DNA from: Streptomyces sp. CB01201
Lineage (GTDB): Bacteria > Actinomycetota > Actinomycetes > Streptomycetales > Streptomycetaceae
Assembly (NCBI RefSeq): GCF_002803085.1
Contig: NZ_NNBJ01000002.1
Location: 186,001 to 250,000, forward strand
DNA length: 64,000 bases
Direction of reading: 5' to 3'
This document shows positions 35,650-45,529 of this stretch, piece after piece. The stretch's first letter is position 1; every line of letters starts with the position of its first letter. The translations under genes were made by a program, and so were the position numbers. Below the pieces are notes generated by a model that made no database searches, was not told the DNA's origin, and saw only the letters and a list, made by a program, of their open reading frames with translations.

Positions 35650-38487
35650 TTGTCCCCGACCAGCGAGACCGCAAAGGGCGGCCGCCGACTCGTCATCGTC
35701 GAGTCTCCTGCCAAGGCGAAGACGATCAAGGGCTATCTCGGCCCCGGTTATGTCGTCGAGGCGAGCGTCGGGCACATCCGCGACCTGCCGAACGGCGCCG
35801 CCGAGGTGCCCGAGAAGTACACCGGCGAGGTGCGCCGGCTCGGCGTGGACGTCGAACACGACTTCCAGCCGATCTACGTCGTCAACGCCGACAAGAAGGC
35901 CCAGGTCAGGAAGCTCAAGGAGCTGCTCGCCGAATCCGACGAACTCTTCCTCGCCACCGATGAGGACCGCGAGGGCGAAGCCATCGCGTGGCACCTCCAG
36001 GAAGTCCTGAAGCCCAAGGTCCCCGTCCACCGGATGGTCTTCCACGAGATCACCAAGGACGCCATCCGGGACGCCGTCGCCAACCCGCGCGAGCTCAACC
36101 AGCGCATGGTCGACGCCCAGGAGACCCGCCGCATCCTCGACCGCCTCTACGGCTACGAGGTCTCGCCGGTCCTGTGGAAGAAGGTCATGCCGCGGCTGTC
36201 CGCCGGGCGCGTCCAGTCGGTGGCCACCCGGCTCGTCGTGGAGCGGGAACGCGAGCGCATCGCGTTTCGTTCTGCTGAGTACTGGGACCTGACCGGGACG
36301 TTCTCCACCGGCCGGGCGGGCGACGCCTCCGACCCGTCCACGCTGGTGGCACGGCTCAACACGGTCGACGGCCGGCGCATCGCGCAGGGCCGCGACTTCG
36401 GCCCCGACGGACAACTGAAGAGCGACGTCCTGCACCTGGACGAGGCGAACGCGCGGGCCCTGGCCGCCGCCCTCGCCGAATCCTCCTTCGCCGTGCGCTC
36501 GGTGGAGTCCAAGCCCTACCGCCGCTCGCCGTACGCCCCGTTCCGTACGACGACGCTCCAGCAGGAGGCCTCGCGCAAGCTGGGCTTCGGTGCGAAGGCG
36601 ACCATGCAGGTCGCCCAGAAGCTGTACGAGAACGGCTTCATCACCTATATGCGTACGGACTCCACGACGCTGTCCGACACGGCGATCACCGCCGCCCGGG
36701 CCCAGGTGACGCAGCTGTACGGCGCCGACTACCTGCCGGACAAGCCGCGCACGTACGCCGGAAAGGTCAAGAACGCGCAGGAGGCGCACGAGGCGATCCG
36801 TCCTTCGGGTGATCGTTTCCGCACCCCGGCCGAGACCGGCCTGACCGGCGACCAGTTCCGGCTCTACGAACTGATCTGGAAGCGCACCGTGGCCTCCCAG
36901 ATGAAGGACGCGGTCGGCAACTCGGTGACCGTGAAGATCGCCGGCCGGGCGAGCGACGGCCGGCAGGCCGAGTTCACCGCGTCCGGCAAGACGATCACCT
37001 TCCACGGCTTCATGAAGGCGTACGTCGAAGGCGCCGACGACCCGAACGCCGAGCTCGACGACCGCGAGCGCCGGCTGCCGCAGGTGGCCGAGGGCGACGC
37101 CCTGTCGTCCGAGGAGATCTCGGTGGACGGCCACGCGACCAAGCCGCCGGCCCGCTACACCGAGGCCTCCCTGGTCAAGGAGCTGGAAGAGCGCGAGATC
37201 GGGCGTCCTTCGACGTACGCCTCGATCATCGGCACGATCCTGGACCGCGGCTATGTGTTCAAGAAGGGCACGGCGCTCGTCCCGTCGTTCCTGAGCTTCG
37301 CCGTGGTCAACCTCCTGGAGAAGCACTTCGGCCGGCTCGTCGACTACGACTTCACCGCCAAGATGGAGGACGACCTCGACCGCATCGCGCGGGGCGAGGC
37401 CCAGGCGGTGCCGTGGCTGAAGCGTTTCTACTTCGGCGAGGGCGACGCGGCGACGGCCGGAGCCGCCTCCTCGGCCGGCAACGGCGACGGCGACCACCTC
37501 GGCGGGCTCAAGGAGCTCGTGACCGACCTCGGCGCCATCGACGCCCGCGAGATCTCCTCGTTCCCCGTCGGTGACGGCATCGTGCTCCGCGTCGGCCGCT
37601 ACGGCCCGTACGTCGAGCGCGGCGAGAAGGATTCCGAGGGCCACCAGCGCGCCGACGTCCCCGAGGACCTGGCGCCCGACGAGCTGACCGTCGAGTACGC
37701 GGAGGAACTGCTCGCCAAGCCGAGCGGCGACTTCGAGCTGGGCGCGGACCCGGTGAGCGGGCATCAGATCGTCGCCAAGGACGGGCGTTACGGCCCGTAC
37801 GTCACCGAGATCCTGCCCGAGGGCACGCCGAAGACCGGGAAGAACGCGGTCAAGCCGCGGACCGCCTCGCTCTTCAAGTCGATGTCCCTGGACACCGTCA
37901 CCCTCGACGACGCCCTCAAGCTGATGTCGCTGCCCCGCGTGGTCGGCGCCGACGCCGAGGGCGTGGAGATCACCGCGCAGAACGGCCGCTACGGGCCGTA
38001 TCTGAAGAAGGGCACCGACTCGCGCTCCCTGGAGACTGAGGACCAGCTCTTCTCCATCACGCTCGACGAGGCCCTGGCGATCTACGCCCAGCCCAAGCAG
38101 CGGGGCCGCGCCGCGGCCAAGCCGCCGCTCAAGGAGCTCGGCGTCGACCCGGTCAGCGAGAAGCCGGTCGTGGTGAAGGACGGCCGCTTCGGCCCGTACG
38201 TCACCGACGGCGAGACCAACGCGACGCTCAGGACCGCCGACAGCGTCGAGGAGATCACGCCGGAGCGCGGCTACGAGCTGCTCGCCGAGAAGCGCGCCAA
38301 GGGCCCGGCCAAGAAGACGGCGAAGAAGGCCCCCGCGAAGAAGGCGACGGCCAAGAAGGCCACCACCGCCAAGAAGGCACCCGCCAAGAAGACGGCGGCG
38401 GCCAAGACCACGGCGGCCAAGACGACGGCGGCCAAGAAGGCCCCGGCGAAGAAGACGGCCGCCAAGAAGACGGCGGCCTCGGAGTAG
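35650..38487 (+). CDS. topA: DNA topoisomerase I with Lys-rich C-terminal tail
   Basis: 945 residues; relaxes negative supercoils by a type IA strand-passage reaction. The TOPRIM motif VIVESPAKAKTI starts near residue 14, the acidic pair is in ATDEDREGEAIAW, and the active-site Tyr333 is in FITYMRTDS. There are no zinc fingers; instead the C-terminal topoisomerase repeats contain several GRYGPYV/GRFGPYV motifs. Residues from about 881 on are a Lys-Lys-Ala-Pro tail, known in Streptomyces TopA to raise processivity. Start is TTG at 35650, matching the S. coelicolor N-terminus MSPTSETA as I remember it. Confidence 0.96.
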   Translation: MSPTSETAKGGRRLVIVESPAKAKTIKGYLGPGYVVEASVGHIRDLPNGAAEVPEKYTGEVRRLGVDVEHDFQPIYVVNADKKAQVRKLKELLAESDELFLATDEDREGEAIAWHLQEVLKPKVPVHRMVFHEITKDAIRDAVANPRELNQRMVDAQETRRILDRLYGYEVSPVLWKKVMPRLSAGRVQSVATRLVVERERERIAFRSAEYWDLTGTFSTGRAGDASDPSTLVARLNTVDGRRIAQGRDFGPDGQLKSDVLHLDEANARALAAALAESSFAVRSVESKPYRRSPYAPFRTTTLQQEASRKLGFGAKATMQVAQKLYENGFITYMRTDSTTLSDTAITAARAQVTQLYGADYLPDKPRTYAGKVKNAQEAHEAIRPSGDRFRTPAETGLTGDQFRLYELIWKRTVASQMKDAVGNSVTVKIAGRASDGRQAEFTASGKTITFHGFMKAYVEGADDPNAELDDRERRLPQVAEGDALSSEEISVDGHATKPPARYTEASLVKELEEREIGRPSTYASIIGTILDRGYVFKKGTALVPSFLSFAVVNLLEKHFGRLVDYDFTAKMEDDLDRIARGEAQAVPWLKRFYFGEGDAATAGAASSAGNGDGDHLGGLKELVTDLGAIDAREISSFPVGDGIVLRVGRYGPYVERGEKDSEGHQRADVPEDLAPDELTVEYAEELLAKPSGDFELGADPVSGHQIVAKDGRYGPYVTEILPEGTPKTGKNAVKPRTASLFKSMSLDTVTLDDALKLMSLPRVVGADAEGVEITAQNGRYGPYLKKGTDSRSLETEDQLFSITLDEALAIYAQPKQRGRAAAKPPLKELGVDPVSEKPVVVKDGRFGPYVTDGETNATLRTADSVEEITPERGYELLAEKRAKGPAKKTAKKAPAKKATAKKATTAKKAPAKKTAAAKTTAAKTTAAKKAPAKKTAAKKTAASE

Positions 38488-38517
38488 CTCCGCGCAGCAG
38501 AGCAGGACCGACGGCGA

Positions 38518-38551
38518 GCGGGGGGCCGGGGCACGCGCCCCGGCCCCCCGC
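38518..38551 (+). terminator. Terminator of topA
   Basis: Perfect 15-bp G/C inverted repeat with a 4-base loop, 31 bases past the stop. Confidence 0.85.
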
Positions 38552-38662
38552 CCGCGTCGAGGCCCCGGGAAGGTCGAGCCCCGCCGGACCCCGAATCGCT
38601 TCGTCCGCCCGTATGTTCGGGCACCCCCGCCGGGACCCGCACGCTCCGGATAGGCTGGGCGG

Positions 38663-41600
38663 ATGACGCGAGGAGCCGAGCAACCCCCAAGCTCTGAAGG
38701 AGCCGGGGCGACACCCACGGTCGTGAGCCCCATCACCGACGGCCTAGCCGCAGACTCACGCGAGCGCGCCGTACGCGCCCTGCTGCGCATCCCCCCACTG
38801 CGACGATTGTGGAGCGCCCAGCTCGTCGGCGGGATCGGCGACACCCTCGCCGTACTCGTCATGCTGCTCCTGGCGTTGCAGGCGGCCCTGGAGCAGGAGT
38901 CGTTCGGCGGCGGATACCGGGGTGCCGCCTTCGCGGTCGCCGCGGTGCTCGGCGCCCGGGTGTTCGCGACGGTGCTCTTCGGCGCCGCGCTGCTCGGCCC
39001 CGTCTCCGCGCTCACCGCGCCGGGCGGGCCGCTCGACCGGCGCTGGACGATGGTCGGCGCCGACGGCGTACGGGCCGCCCTGTTGATCGTCGCGCCCCTG
39101 TGGATCGACTGGACGCCGCGCCACGCGCTGCTCCTTGTTCTTGTCACCGTATTCGTGGCGGGCGTGGCCGAGCGGTTCTGGACGGTCGCCAAGGAGAGCG
39201 CCGCCCCCGCACTGCTGCCCGCGCCGCCCCTGGAGGGCGCCGCCGTCCGGCCGCTGCCCGACCACCTCGACGCGCTGCGCAGGCTCTCGCTGCGGACGAC
39301 CTTCGTCGCGATCCCGCTGGGCGCCGCGGCCCTGCTGGTCGCCGCCCTCGTCAGCAATCTGCTCGGGGCGGGCATCGACTGGTTCACGCTCCATCAGGCC
39401 GCGCTCGGTTCGTACCTGGCGGCCGGTCTCTTCGCCGCGTCCATCTCCGTGGTCGCGCTGCTCGAACTGCCCGCAACCCCAACGCCGCGCCCGCGCTCCC
39501 CGCTGGAGGGGCTGCGCAGGCCCAGCACCGGAAACGGCCCCGACAAGGGCCGCACCGGAGCCGTCCCGCTGCTCGTGCTCGCCGGCGCCTCGGTCGCCGC
39601 CGCCATCGCCGCGGCCGCCTCGGTCGCCGTGCTGCACGCCATGGACCTGGGCGGCGGCCCGGCCGCGTTCGCCCTCCTGGTCCTCGCCCTCACGGGTGGC
39701 ACGGTGCTCGGCATCCGGACCGCCGCCAAGATCCTCCCGGTGCTCTCCCGGCGCCGGCTGCTCGCCCTGGCGATCGCCGTCACCGGCATCGCCCTGCTCG
39801 CCATGGGCCTCGTGCCGGACTTCGCGACGGTGCTGTTCATCGCGCTCGTCGCGGGCGTCACCGCCGGTGTCGCGGCCAACACCGCGCACGTACTGATCGA
39901 CCAGGAGACCGAGGAGTACCGCAGGTCCCGCACCGCCGAACACCTCCAGGCGGTCGTCCGGGTCTCGATCGGGCTCGGCGCCATCGTGGCGCCGCTGCTC
40001 GCCGCGGCCATCGGCAGCCACCGCGTCGAGTCCGGCTCGTTCGTCTTCGCGCACGGCGGCGCCGGATTCACCCTGATGCTGGTCGGCGCGCTGCTGCTGC
40101 CGCTGGCCGCCGTGGTGCTCGCCAAGGCCGACGACCGCCAGGGCGTGCCGCTGCGGCGCGATCTGGCCGACGCGGTCCGTGGCGCCGACCCGGCACAGGC
40201 ACCGGCCGCGACCGGCTTCTTCATCGCCCTGGAGGGCGGCGACGGGGCCGGCAAGTCCACCCAGGCCGAGGCACTCGCCGAGTGGATCCGGGCCAAGGGC
40301 CACGAGGTCGTGATCACGCGCGAACCCGGTGCCACGCCGGTGGGCAAGCGGCTGCGGTCGATCCTGCTCGACGTGTCGTCGGCGGGCCTGTCCAACCGCG
40401 CCGAGGCACTGCTGTACGCGGCCGACCGGGCCGAGCACGTCGACTCGCTGGTGAAGCCCGCCCTTGAGCGCGGCGCGATCGTCATCTCGGACCGCTACAT
40501 CGACTCGTCCGTGGCCTACCAGGGGGCCGGCCGTGATCTGTCCCCGACCGAAATCGCCCGCATCAACCGGTGGGCAACGGGCGGACTCGTACCGCATCTG
40601 ACCGTACTGCTCGATGTCGCGCCCGAAACGGCCCGCGAGCGCTTCACCGAGGCGCCGGACCGTCTTGAGTCGGAGCCGCCGGAGTTCCACGGCCGGGTCA
40701 GGTCCGGGTTCCTCACCCTGGCCGCCGCCGACCCCTCCCGCTATCTGGTGGTGGACGCCGGCCAGGAACCGGAGGCCGTCACCACCGTCGTACGCCACCG
40801 GCTCGACCGGATGCTGCCGCTCTCCGAGGCCGAGGTCCGGGCCCAGGAGGAGGCGCGCCGCAAGGCCGAGGAAGAGGCCCGCAAGCGCGCCGAGGAGGAA
40901 GCCGCGCGCAAGGCCGAGGAAGAGCGTTTGGAGCGCGAGCGCCAGGAGCAGCTCGCCAAGCTCCGCGCCGAGGAGGAGGAGCGCAAGAGGCGCGAGCTGG
41001 AAGAGGCGCGCCGCCGCGAGGAGGAGCGCCAGGCGGAGGAGGCCCGGCAGCGGGCCGAGGAGGCCAGGCGGCTCGCCGAGGAGGAGCGCGTCCGGCGCGA
41101 GGCCGAGGAGAAGGCACGCGCGGCCGAACAGGAACGCCTGCGCAAGCAGGCGGAGGAAGAGGCCCGGCTGCGCGCCGAGGCGGAGGCCCGCCGCCTGGAG
41201 AAGCAGCGCAAGGCCGAGGAGGCGCTGCTGCGCGCGGAGGAGGCCCGCCGCCTGGCGGAGGCCGCCGCCGTCGCCGCAGCCGAGGAGGCTGCCGCGAAGC
41301 AGCGCAGGGCGGCCGAGGCCGCGGCCTCGGCCGCGAACGCGTCGGGGGCCGTGGGCTCCGGGAGCGCTGCCGAAGGTGCCGGTTCCGGTCGCTCGGAGCG
41401 CTCCGGCCGGGCCGGCGGTTCGGCGGAGGCCTCGGAGTCGGAGGTCACCGTCGAAACCCCGGTGATCAGCCCCAACGAGGTGACCCAGCAGGTCCCGGTG
41501 GCCGAGCCCAACGAGATCACCCAGCCTGTTCCGGTGCCCAAGCCGGACGCTGATCGTGCCGATCGCACGGCTCGTGCGGGTCGTGCCGGTCATACGGACC

Positions 41601-42019
41601 GCTCGGCGGACGCGACGGGTGCGGGCAGGTCCGGGCCCGCCTCGGACGCCGAGGAGACGACCGTTCTGCCGGCGGTGCCGCACGCGGGTCGGGACACCGG
41701 CCGGGACGCGGGCCGCGACGCCCGGGCCGCCGATGAGACGGCGGTGCTGCCGCCGGTGCGCGGCGACGCCCCCGCCGACCGTGTGCCGCCGGGCCTGTTC
41801 CGGGACGAGCGCGCGGCCGGGAACCCGGCCGAGGGAGGCAACGAGCGCACGCGCGAACTGCCCCAGATCGACCCCGAGACGGGCCGGGAGCGCCGGCGCC
41901 CACGCTCCGACTGGGCGGAGGAGACCCCGCTCGACGACCTGCCGACGCTGGCCGACGAACTGCTCGGCCCGCGCGACGACGAGGACGACAACCCGCGTGG
42001 CGGCCGCCGCAAGCGCTGA
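38663..42019 (+). CDS. tmk: MFS-like membrane protein fused to thymidylate kinase
   Basis: 1118 residues in four parts. Residues about 40-500 form roughly 12 membrane helices of major-facilitator type. Residues about 519-716 are a full thymidylate kinase: P-loop LEGGDGAGKST, REPGATPVG, DRYIDSSVAYQG. This enzyme makes dTDP for DNA and here also for dTDP-sugars. Residues about 726-896 are a long Glu/Arg/Ala-rich predicted coiled coil. The last 220 residues are disordered, with two copies of NE(V/I)TQ(Q/P)VPV. The fusion is typical of Streptomyces. ATG at 38663 fits the fold. Confidence 0.92.
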   Translation: MTRGAEQPPSSEGAGATPTVVSPITDGLAADSRERAVRALLRIPPLRRLWSAQLVGGIGDTLAVLVMLLLALQAALEQESFGGGYRGAAFAVAAVLGARVFATVLFGAALLGPVSALTAPGGPLDRRWTMVGADGVRAALLIVAPLWIDWTPRHALLLVLVTVFVAGVAERFWTVAKESAAPALLPAPPLEGAAVRPLPDHLDALRRLSLRTTFVAIPLGAAALLVAALVSNLLGAGIDWFTLHQAALGSYLAAGLFAASISVVALLELPATPTPRPRSPLEGLRRPSTGNGPDKGRTGAVPLLVLAGASVAAAIAAAASVAVLHAMDLGGGPAAFALLVLALTGGTVLGIRTAAKILPVLSRRRLLALAIAVTGIALLAMGLVPDFATVLFIALVAGVTAGVAANTAHVLIDQETEEYRRSRTAEHLQAVVRVSIGLGAIVAPLLAAAIGSHRVESGSFVFAHGGAGFTLMLVGALLLPLAAVVLAKADDRQGVPLRRDLADAVRGADPAQAPAATGFFIALEGGDGAGKSTQAEALAEWIRAKGHEVVITREPGATPVGKRLRSILLDVSSAGLSNRAEALLYAADRAEHVDSLVKPALERGAIVISDRYIDSSVAYQGAGRDLSPTEIARINRWATGGLVPHLTVLLDVAPETARERFTEAPDRLESEPPEFHGRVRSGFLTLAAADPSRYLVVDAGQEPEAVTTVVRHRLDRMLPLSEAEVRAQEEARRKAEEEARKRAEEEAARKAEEERLERERQEQLAKLRAEEEERKRRELEEARRREEERQAEEARQRAEEARRLAEEERVRREAEEKARAAEQERLRKQAEEEARLRAEAEARRLEKQRKAEEALLRAEEARRLAEAAAVAAAEEAAAKQRRAAEAAASAANASGAVGSGSAAEGAGSGRSERSGRAGGSAEASESEVTVETPVISPNEVTQQVPVAEPNEITQPVPVPKPDADRADRTARAGRAGHTDRSADATGAGRSGPASDAEETTVLPAVPHAGRDTGRDAGRDARAADETAVLPPVRGDAPADRVPPGLFRDERAAGNPAEGGNERTRELPQIDPETGRERRRPRSDWAEETPLDDLPTLADELLGPRDDEDDNPRGGRRKR

Positions 42020-42032
42020 CCCGGGCGGGACC

Positions 42033-42094
42033 CCGGGGCTGCCCGCAGCCCCGGCATTCGTGCCGGCACGCAGAGCAAGTTGCGTGCCGGCACG
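42033..42094. terminator. Two consecutive hairpins after the tmk fusion
   Basis: A perfect 10-bp stem with a 2-base loop (42033-42054) is followed by a perfect 14-bp stem with an 8-base loop (42059-42094). Confidence 0.8.
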
Positions 42095-42287
42095 ATCGTT
42101 TGCGGGCCCGGAATTTTCTCGGGGCGCCGTGTCTCGGGGCAGCCCCCGCGATGCCGCACGGCAGGCGAGGAGCGGGCGCCGATCTTGGTTGGCGGACCGG
42201 CGCGGTTCGGGGGCGGTCCGCCGACCGCGATCGGCGCATGGACTGGGGCCGACCGGGGTCAGAGACTGGGGCTCCGACAGGAGTGCA

Positions 42288-42387
42288 CCGTGAGCACACC
42301 GGGAGCACGCGGAAGTACACCGTGAGCACACCGGGAGCACGCGGAAGTACACCGTGAGCACACCGGGAGAACGCGGGAGCACATTCT
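42288..42387. repeat. Three tandem 32-bp repeats upstream of holB
   Basis: Units start at 42288, 42320 and 42352. The first two are identical over 32 bases and the third has a few changes near its end. Each contains GTGAGCACACCGGGAGCACG or a close variant. They lie in the 474-base gap before holB, about 100-200 bases upstream of its start. The rest of the gap shows no gene. Confidence 0.9.
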
Positions 42388-42493
42388 TCGCCTCCCGCCC
42401 CTGACCTGCGGTGATTTGCCCACTGGCGTCCGATGTCAGTGGGGTGGCGCACAATGGGCGCAGCAGCGACCGGAGGGTACGGAGGGGCAGTAG

Positions 42494-43699
42494 ATGGCCG
42501 TTTGGGACGACCTGGTGGGCCAGGACCAATTGCAGGAGCAGCTGGGTGCCGCCGCCCGGGATGCCGATGCGCAGGTCACCGCCGAGCGTTCCGGCGAGCC
42601 GCGCCCCGAGGCGTCGAAGATGACGCACGCCTGGCTGTTCACCGGGCCGCCCGGTTCGGGCGGCCCCACCGCCGCCCGTGCGTTCGCGGCGGCCCTGCAA
42701 TGCGTCAGCCCGGACCGGGCGCTGGGTGGCGAACCGGGCTGCGGCTTCTGCGACGGCTGCCACACGGCACTGATCGGTACGCACGCCGATGTCACGGTCA
42801 TCACCACCGAGGGCCTCACCATCGGCGTCAAGCAGACCCGCGAGCTGGTGCGCGGCGCCCAGATGTCGCCGTCCGGCGGCCGCTGGCAGGTGATCATCAT
42901 CGAGGATGCCGACCGGTTCACCGAGCAGGCGGCCAACGCCGTCCTCAAGGCGGTGGAGGAGCCCGCTCCCCGCACGGTGTGGCTGCTGTGCGCGCCCTCC
43001 TTGGAGGACGTGCTCCCCACCATCAAGTCCCGCTGCCGTCACCTCACCCTGCGCACTCCGCCCGTCGAGGCGGTCGCCGATGTGCTGATCCGGCGCGACG
43101 GCATCGAGCCCGAAGCGGCGTACGCGGCGGCCCGCGCCACCCAGGGCCACATCGGGCGGGCCCGCCGCCTGGCCACCGACGCGGCGGCCCGGGCCCGGCG
43201 GGCCGCGGTCCTGAAGGTGCCGCTGCGCGTGGACGACGTGGGCGGCTGCCTCAAGGCGGCGCAGGAGCTGGTCGACACCGCGGCGGAGGACGCCAAGCAG
43301 CAGGCCGACGAGGTCGACGTCAAGGAGACCGAGGACCTCAAGGCGGCGATGGGCGGCGTGGCCGGGGGGCGGATGCCGCGCGGCACCGCCGGGGTGATGA
43401 AGGAGCTGGAGGACAAGCAGAAGCGCCGCAAGACCCGCACCCAGCGCGACAGCCTGGACCTGGCGCTGACCGAGCTGACGGGCTTCTACCGCGATGTCCT
43501 CACGCTGCAAATGGGCACCCGGGTGGCCATCGCCAACGAGGACGTACGGGACGCGGTGGACCGGATCGCCCGCGCATCCGGCCCCGAGCGCACGCTGCGC
43601 CGCATCGAGTCGATCCTGGCCTGCCGCGAGGCGCTGGACCGCAATGTGGCCCCGCTCCTGGCGATGGAGTCGATGACGCTCGCCCTGCGAGCGGGCTGA
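42494..43699 (+). CDS. holB: DNA polymerase III delta' subunit
   Basis: 401 residues of the clamp-loader AAA+ fold. The P-loop is degenerate (GPPGSGGPTA, no Lys), as expected for delta', which does not hydrolyse ATP. The zinc-binding Cys cluster is partly kept (CGFCDGC), VIIIEDADRFTEQAANAVLKAVEEP is the Walker B region, and the SRC motif is in KSRCRHL. It acts in loading the beta clamp. ATG at 42494 has GGAGGGG upstream. An insert of about 70 Lys/Glu-rich residues lies before the C-terminal collar domain. Confidence 0.93.
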   Translation: MAVWDDLVGQDQLQEQLGAAARDADAQVTAERSGEPRPEASKMTHAWLFTGPPGSGGPTAARAFAAALQCVSPDRALGGEPGCGFCDGCHTALIGTHADVTVITTEGLTIGVKQTRELVRGAQMSPSGGRWQVIIIEDADRFTEQAANAVLKAVEEPAPRTVWLLCAPSLEDVLPTIKSRCRHLTLRTPPVEAVADVLIRRDGIEPEAAYAAARATQGHIGRARRLATDAAARARRAAVLKVPLRVDDVGGCLKAAQELVDTAAEDAKQQADEVDVKETEDLKAAMGGVAGGRMPRGTAGVMKELEDKQKRRKTRTQRDSLDLALTELTGFYRDVLTLQMGTRVAIANEDVRDAVDRIARASGPERTLRRIESILACREALDRNVAPLLAMESMTLALRAG

Positions 43700-43874
43700 T
43701 CCGGCACAGGGCCTGAGCAAGAGCTGAGCCGGCACGGGGCCCAGGAAAGAGAAGGGGGGCGGGTCATGCGGATGTGGGAGGACGCCCGGGCGGGCGAGGT
43801 TGACGGGATCACCCGTACGAGCCGCACCGCCGCGCGCCGCGTACATCACGTCACCGGGCGGATACGCTCCGCAG

Positions 43875-45434
43875 ATGGACCCTAGGCGCCTGCTCCGTAC
43901 CTCAGCCATCGCCGCCGTGACGGCAGGGCTGCTCATCTCCGGCTGCTCGTCGGGCAGTTCGTCGACGTCCGCGAGCGCCTCACCGCACGACGCGGGCAAG
44001 GCGGGCCCGAGCGACGCCGCCACGGCGCAGGCCCTCGCCCCGTACTACACACAGAAGCTGAGCTGGCGGGCCTGCGGTGTCGGCAAGTTCGAGTGCGCCA
44101 CGATGAAGGCGCCGCTCGACTACGCGAAGCCCGCCGGCCCCTCGATCAACCTGGCGGTCGCCCGGGTGAAGGCGACGGGCCCCGGCAAACGGATCGGTTC
44201 GCTCCTGGTCAACCCGGGAGGCCCGGGCGGCTCGGCGGTCGGCTACCTCCAGTCGTACGCCGGTATCGGCTACCCCGCCCCGGTGCGGGCCCGTTACGAC
44301 ATGGTGGCCGTCGACCCGCGCGGAGTGGCCCGCAGCGAGCCCGTCGAATGCCTCACGGGCAAGCAGATGGACGCGTACACGGAGGTCGACCAGACCCCCG
44401 ACGACCCGGCCGAACAGGCCGCCCTGGCCAAGGCGTTCAAGGACTTCGCGCATGGGTGCGAGGCCAAGTCCGGCAAGATCCTGCCGCATGTCTCCACGGT
44501 CGAGGCGGCCCGTGACATGGACGTCCTGAGGGGGGTGCTCGGCGATCAGAAGCTGCACTACGTCGGCGCCTCGTACGGCACGTTCCTCGGCGCGACCTAC
44601 GCCGAGCTGTTCCCGTCCCGCACCGGCCGGCTCGTCCTCGACGGCGCGATGGACCCCTCGCTCTCCTCCCTGGACATGAACCGCGACCAGACGGCGGGCT
44701 TCGAGACCGCCTTCAAGTCCTTCGCCGCGGACTGCGTCAAGCAGAAGGACTGCCCGCTGGGCACCCAGTCCGTCCCGGACGCCTCCGACCGGCTGCGGAG
44801 GTTCTTCAAGGACACCGACGCCAAGCCGATCCCCACCGGCCAGAGCCGCGCACTCAGCGAATCCCTCGCCACCACGGGCGTGATCGCCGCGATGTACGAC
44901 CAGGCCGCCTGGCCCGAGCTGCGCACCGCCCTGACCCGCGCCATGAGCGGCGACGGCGCGGGCCTGCTGGCCCTGGCCGACTCGTACTACGAGCGCGACG
45001 CGAGCGGCAAGTACGCGAACCTGATGTTCGCCAACGCCGCCGTGAACTGCCTCGACCTGCCCCCGTCCTTCACCGGCCCCGCCGAGGTGAGCGCGGCCCT
45101 GCCCTCCTTCGAACAGGCCTCCCCGGTGTTCGGCGACGGCTTCGCCTGGTCCGGCCTGAACTGCACGTACTGGCCGGTCAAGGCCACCGGCGCCCCCCAC
45201 CGCATCGAGGCGAAGGGCGCCGCCCCGATCCTGGTGGTCGGCACCACCCGCGACCCCGCCACCCCCTACAAGTGGGCCGAGTCCCTCGCCTCCCAGCTCT
45301 CCTCCGGCACCCTCCTCACCTACGAGGGCGACGGCCACACCGCCTACGGCCGCGGCAGCGACTGCATCGACACCGCGATCAACACCTACCTCCTCGACGG
45401 CACCCCGCCGGCGAAGGGAAAGCGCTGCTCATAG
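43875..45434 (+). CDS. Secreted alpha/beta hydrolase, tripeptidyl-aminopeptidase-like lipoprotein
   Basis: 519 residues. Signal peptide with lipobox ISGC near residue 24, then an alpha/beta-hydrolase fold: oxyanion region VNPGGPGGSA, nucleophile GASYGTFLG, Asp in GTTRDPATP, and His in GDGHTAYG, followed by a C-terminal TAP-like domain. This is the layout of Streptomyces SlpD/SlpE mycelium-associated proteinases that cleave N-terminal tripeptides. The protein is probably anchored outside the membrane. ATG at 43875 fits the signal peptide; the frame is open further upstream without sense. Confidence 0.92.
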   Translation: MDPRRLLRTSAIAAVTAGLLISGCSSGSSSTSASASPHDAGKAGPSDAATAQALAPYYTQKLSWRACGVGKFECATMKAPLDYAKPAGPSINLAVARVKATGPGKRIGSLLVNPGGPGGSAVGYLQSYAGIGYPAPVRARYDMVAVDPRGVARSEPVECLTGKQMDAYTEVDQTPDDPAEQAALAKAFKDFAHGCEAKSGKILPHVSTVEAARDMDVLRGVLGDQKLHYVGASYGTFLGATYAELFPSRTGRLVLDGAMDPSLSSLDMNRDQTAGFETAFKSFAADCVKQKDCPLGTQSVPDASDRLRRFFKDTDAKPIPTGQSRALSESLATTGVIAAMYDQAAWPELRTALTRAMSGDGAGLLALADSYYERDASGKYANLMFANAAVNCLDLPPSFTGPAEVSAALPSFEQASPVFGDGFAWSGLNCTYWPVKATGAPHRIEAKGAAPILVVGTTRDPATPYKWAESLASQLSSGTLLTYEGDGHTAYGRGSDCIDTAINTYLLDGTPPAKGKRCS

Positions 45435-45451
45435 CCCCGCAGCGGCCCACC

Positions 45452-45467
45452 CCGACCCTGGTCGGGA
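45452..45467 (+). terminator. Small hairpin after the peptidase gene
   Basis: A 7-bp stem CCCGACC/GGTCGGG with a 2-base loop, 18 bases past the stop. Confidence 0.5.
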
Positions 45468-45529
45468 CCACTCCAGAAACTGTGTAGACTTGGCGACGCT
45501 GCTGCTCGCACCATGGTGCGCAGAGCGGT

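Noticed and set aside
35533..39387. 1284-codon open frame antisense to topA
   Set aside because: Same reason; topA is certain and the antisense product is low-complexity Gly/Arg/Leu-rich.
38756..44023. 1755-codon open frame on the minus strand
   Set aside because: It is exactly antisense to the tmk fusion and holB, which have clear motifs. Long antisense frames are expected in very GC-rich coding DNA, and its translation shows no domain.
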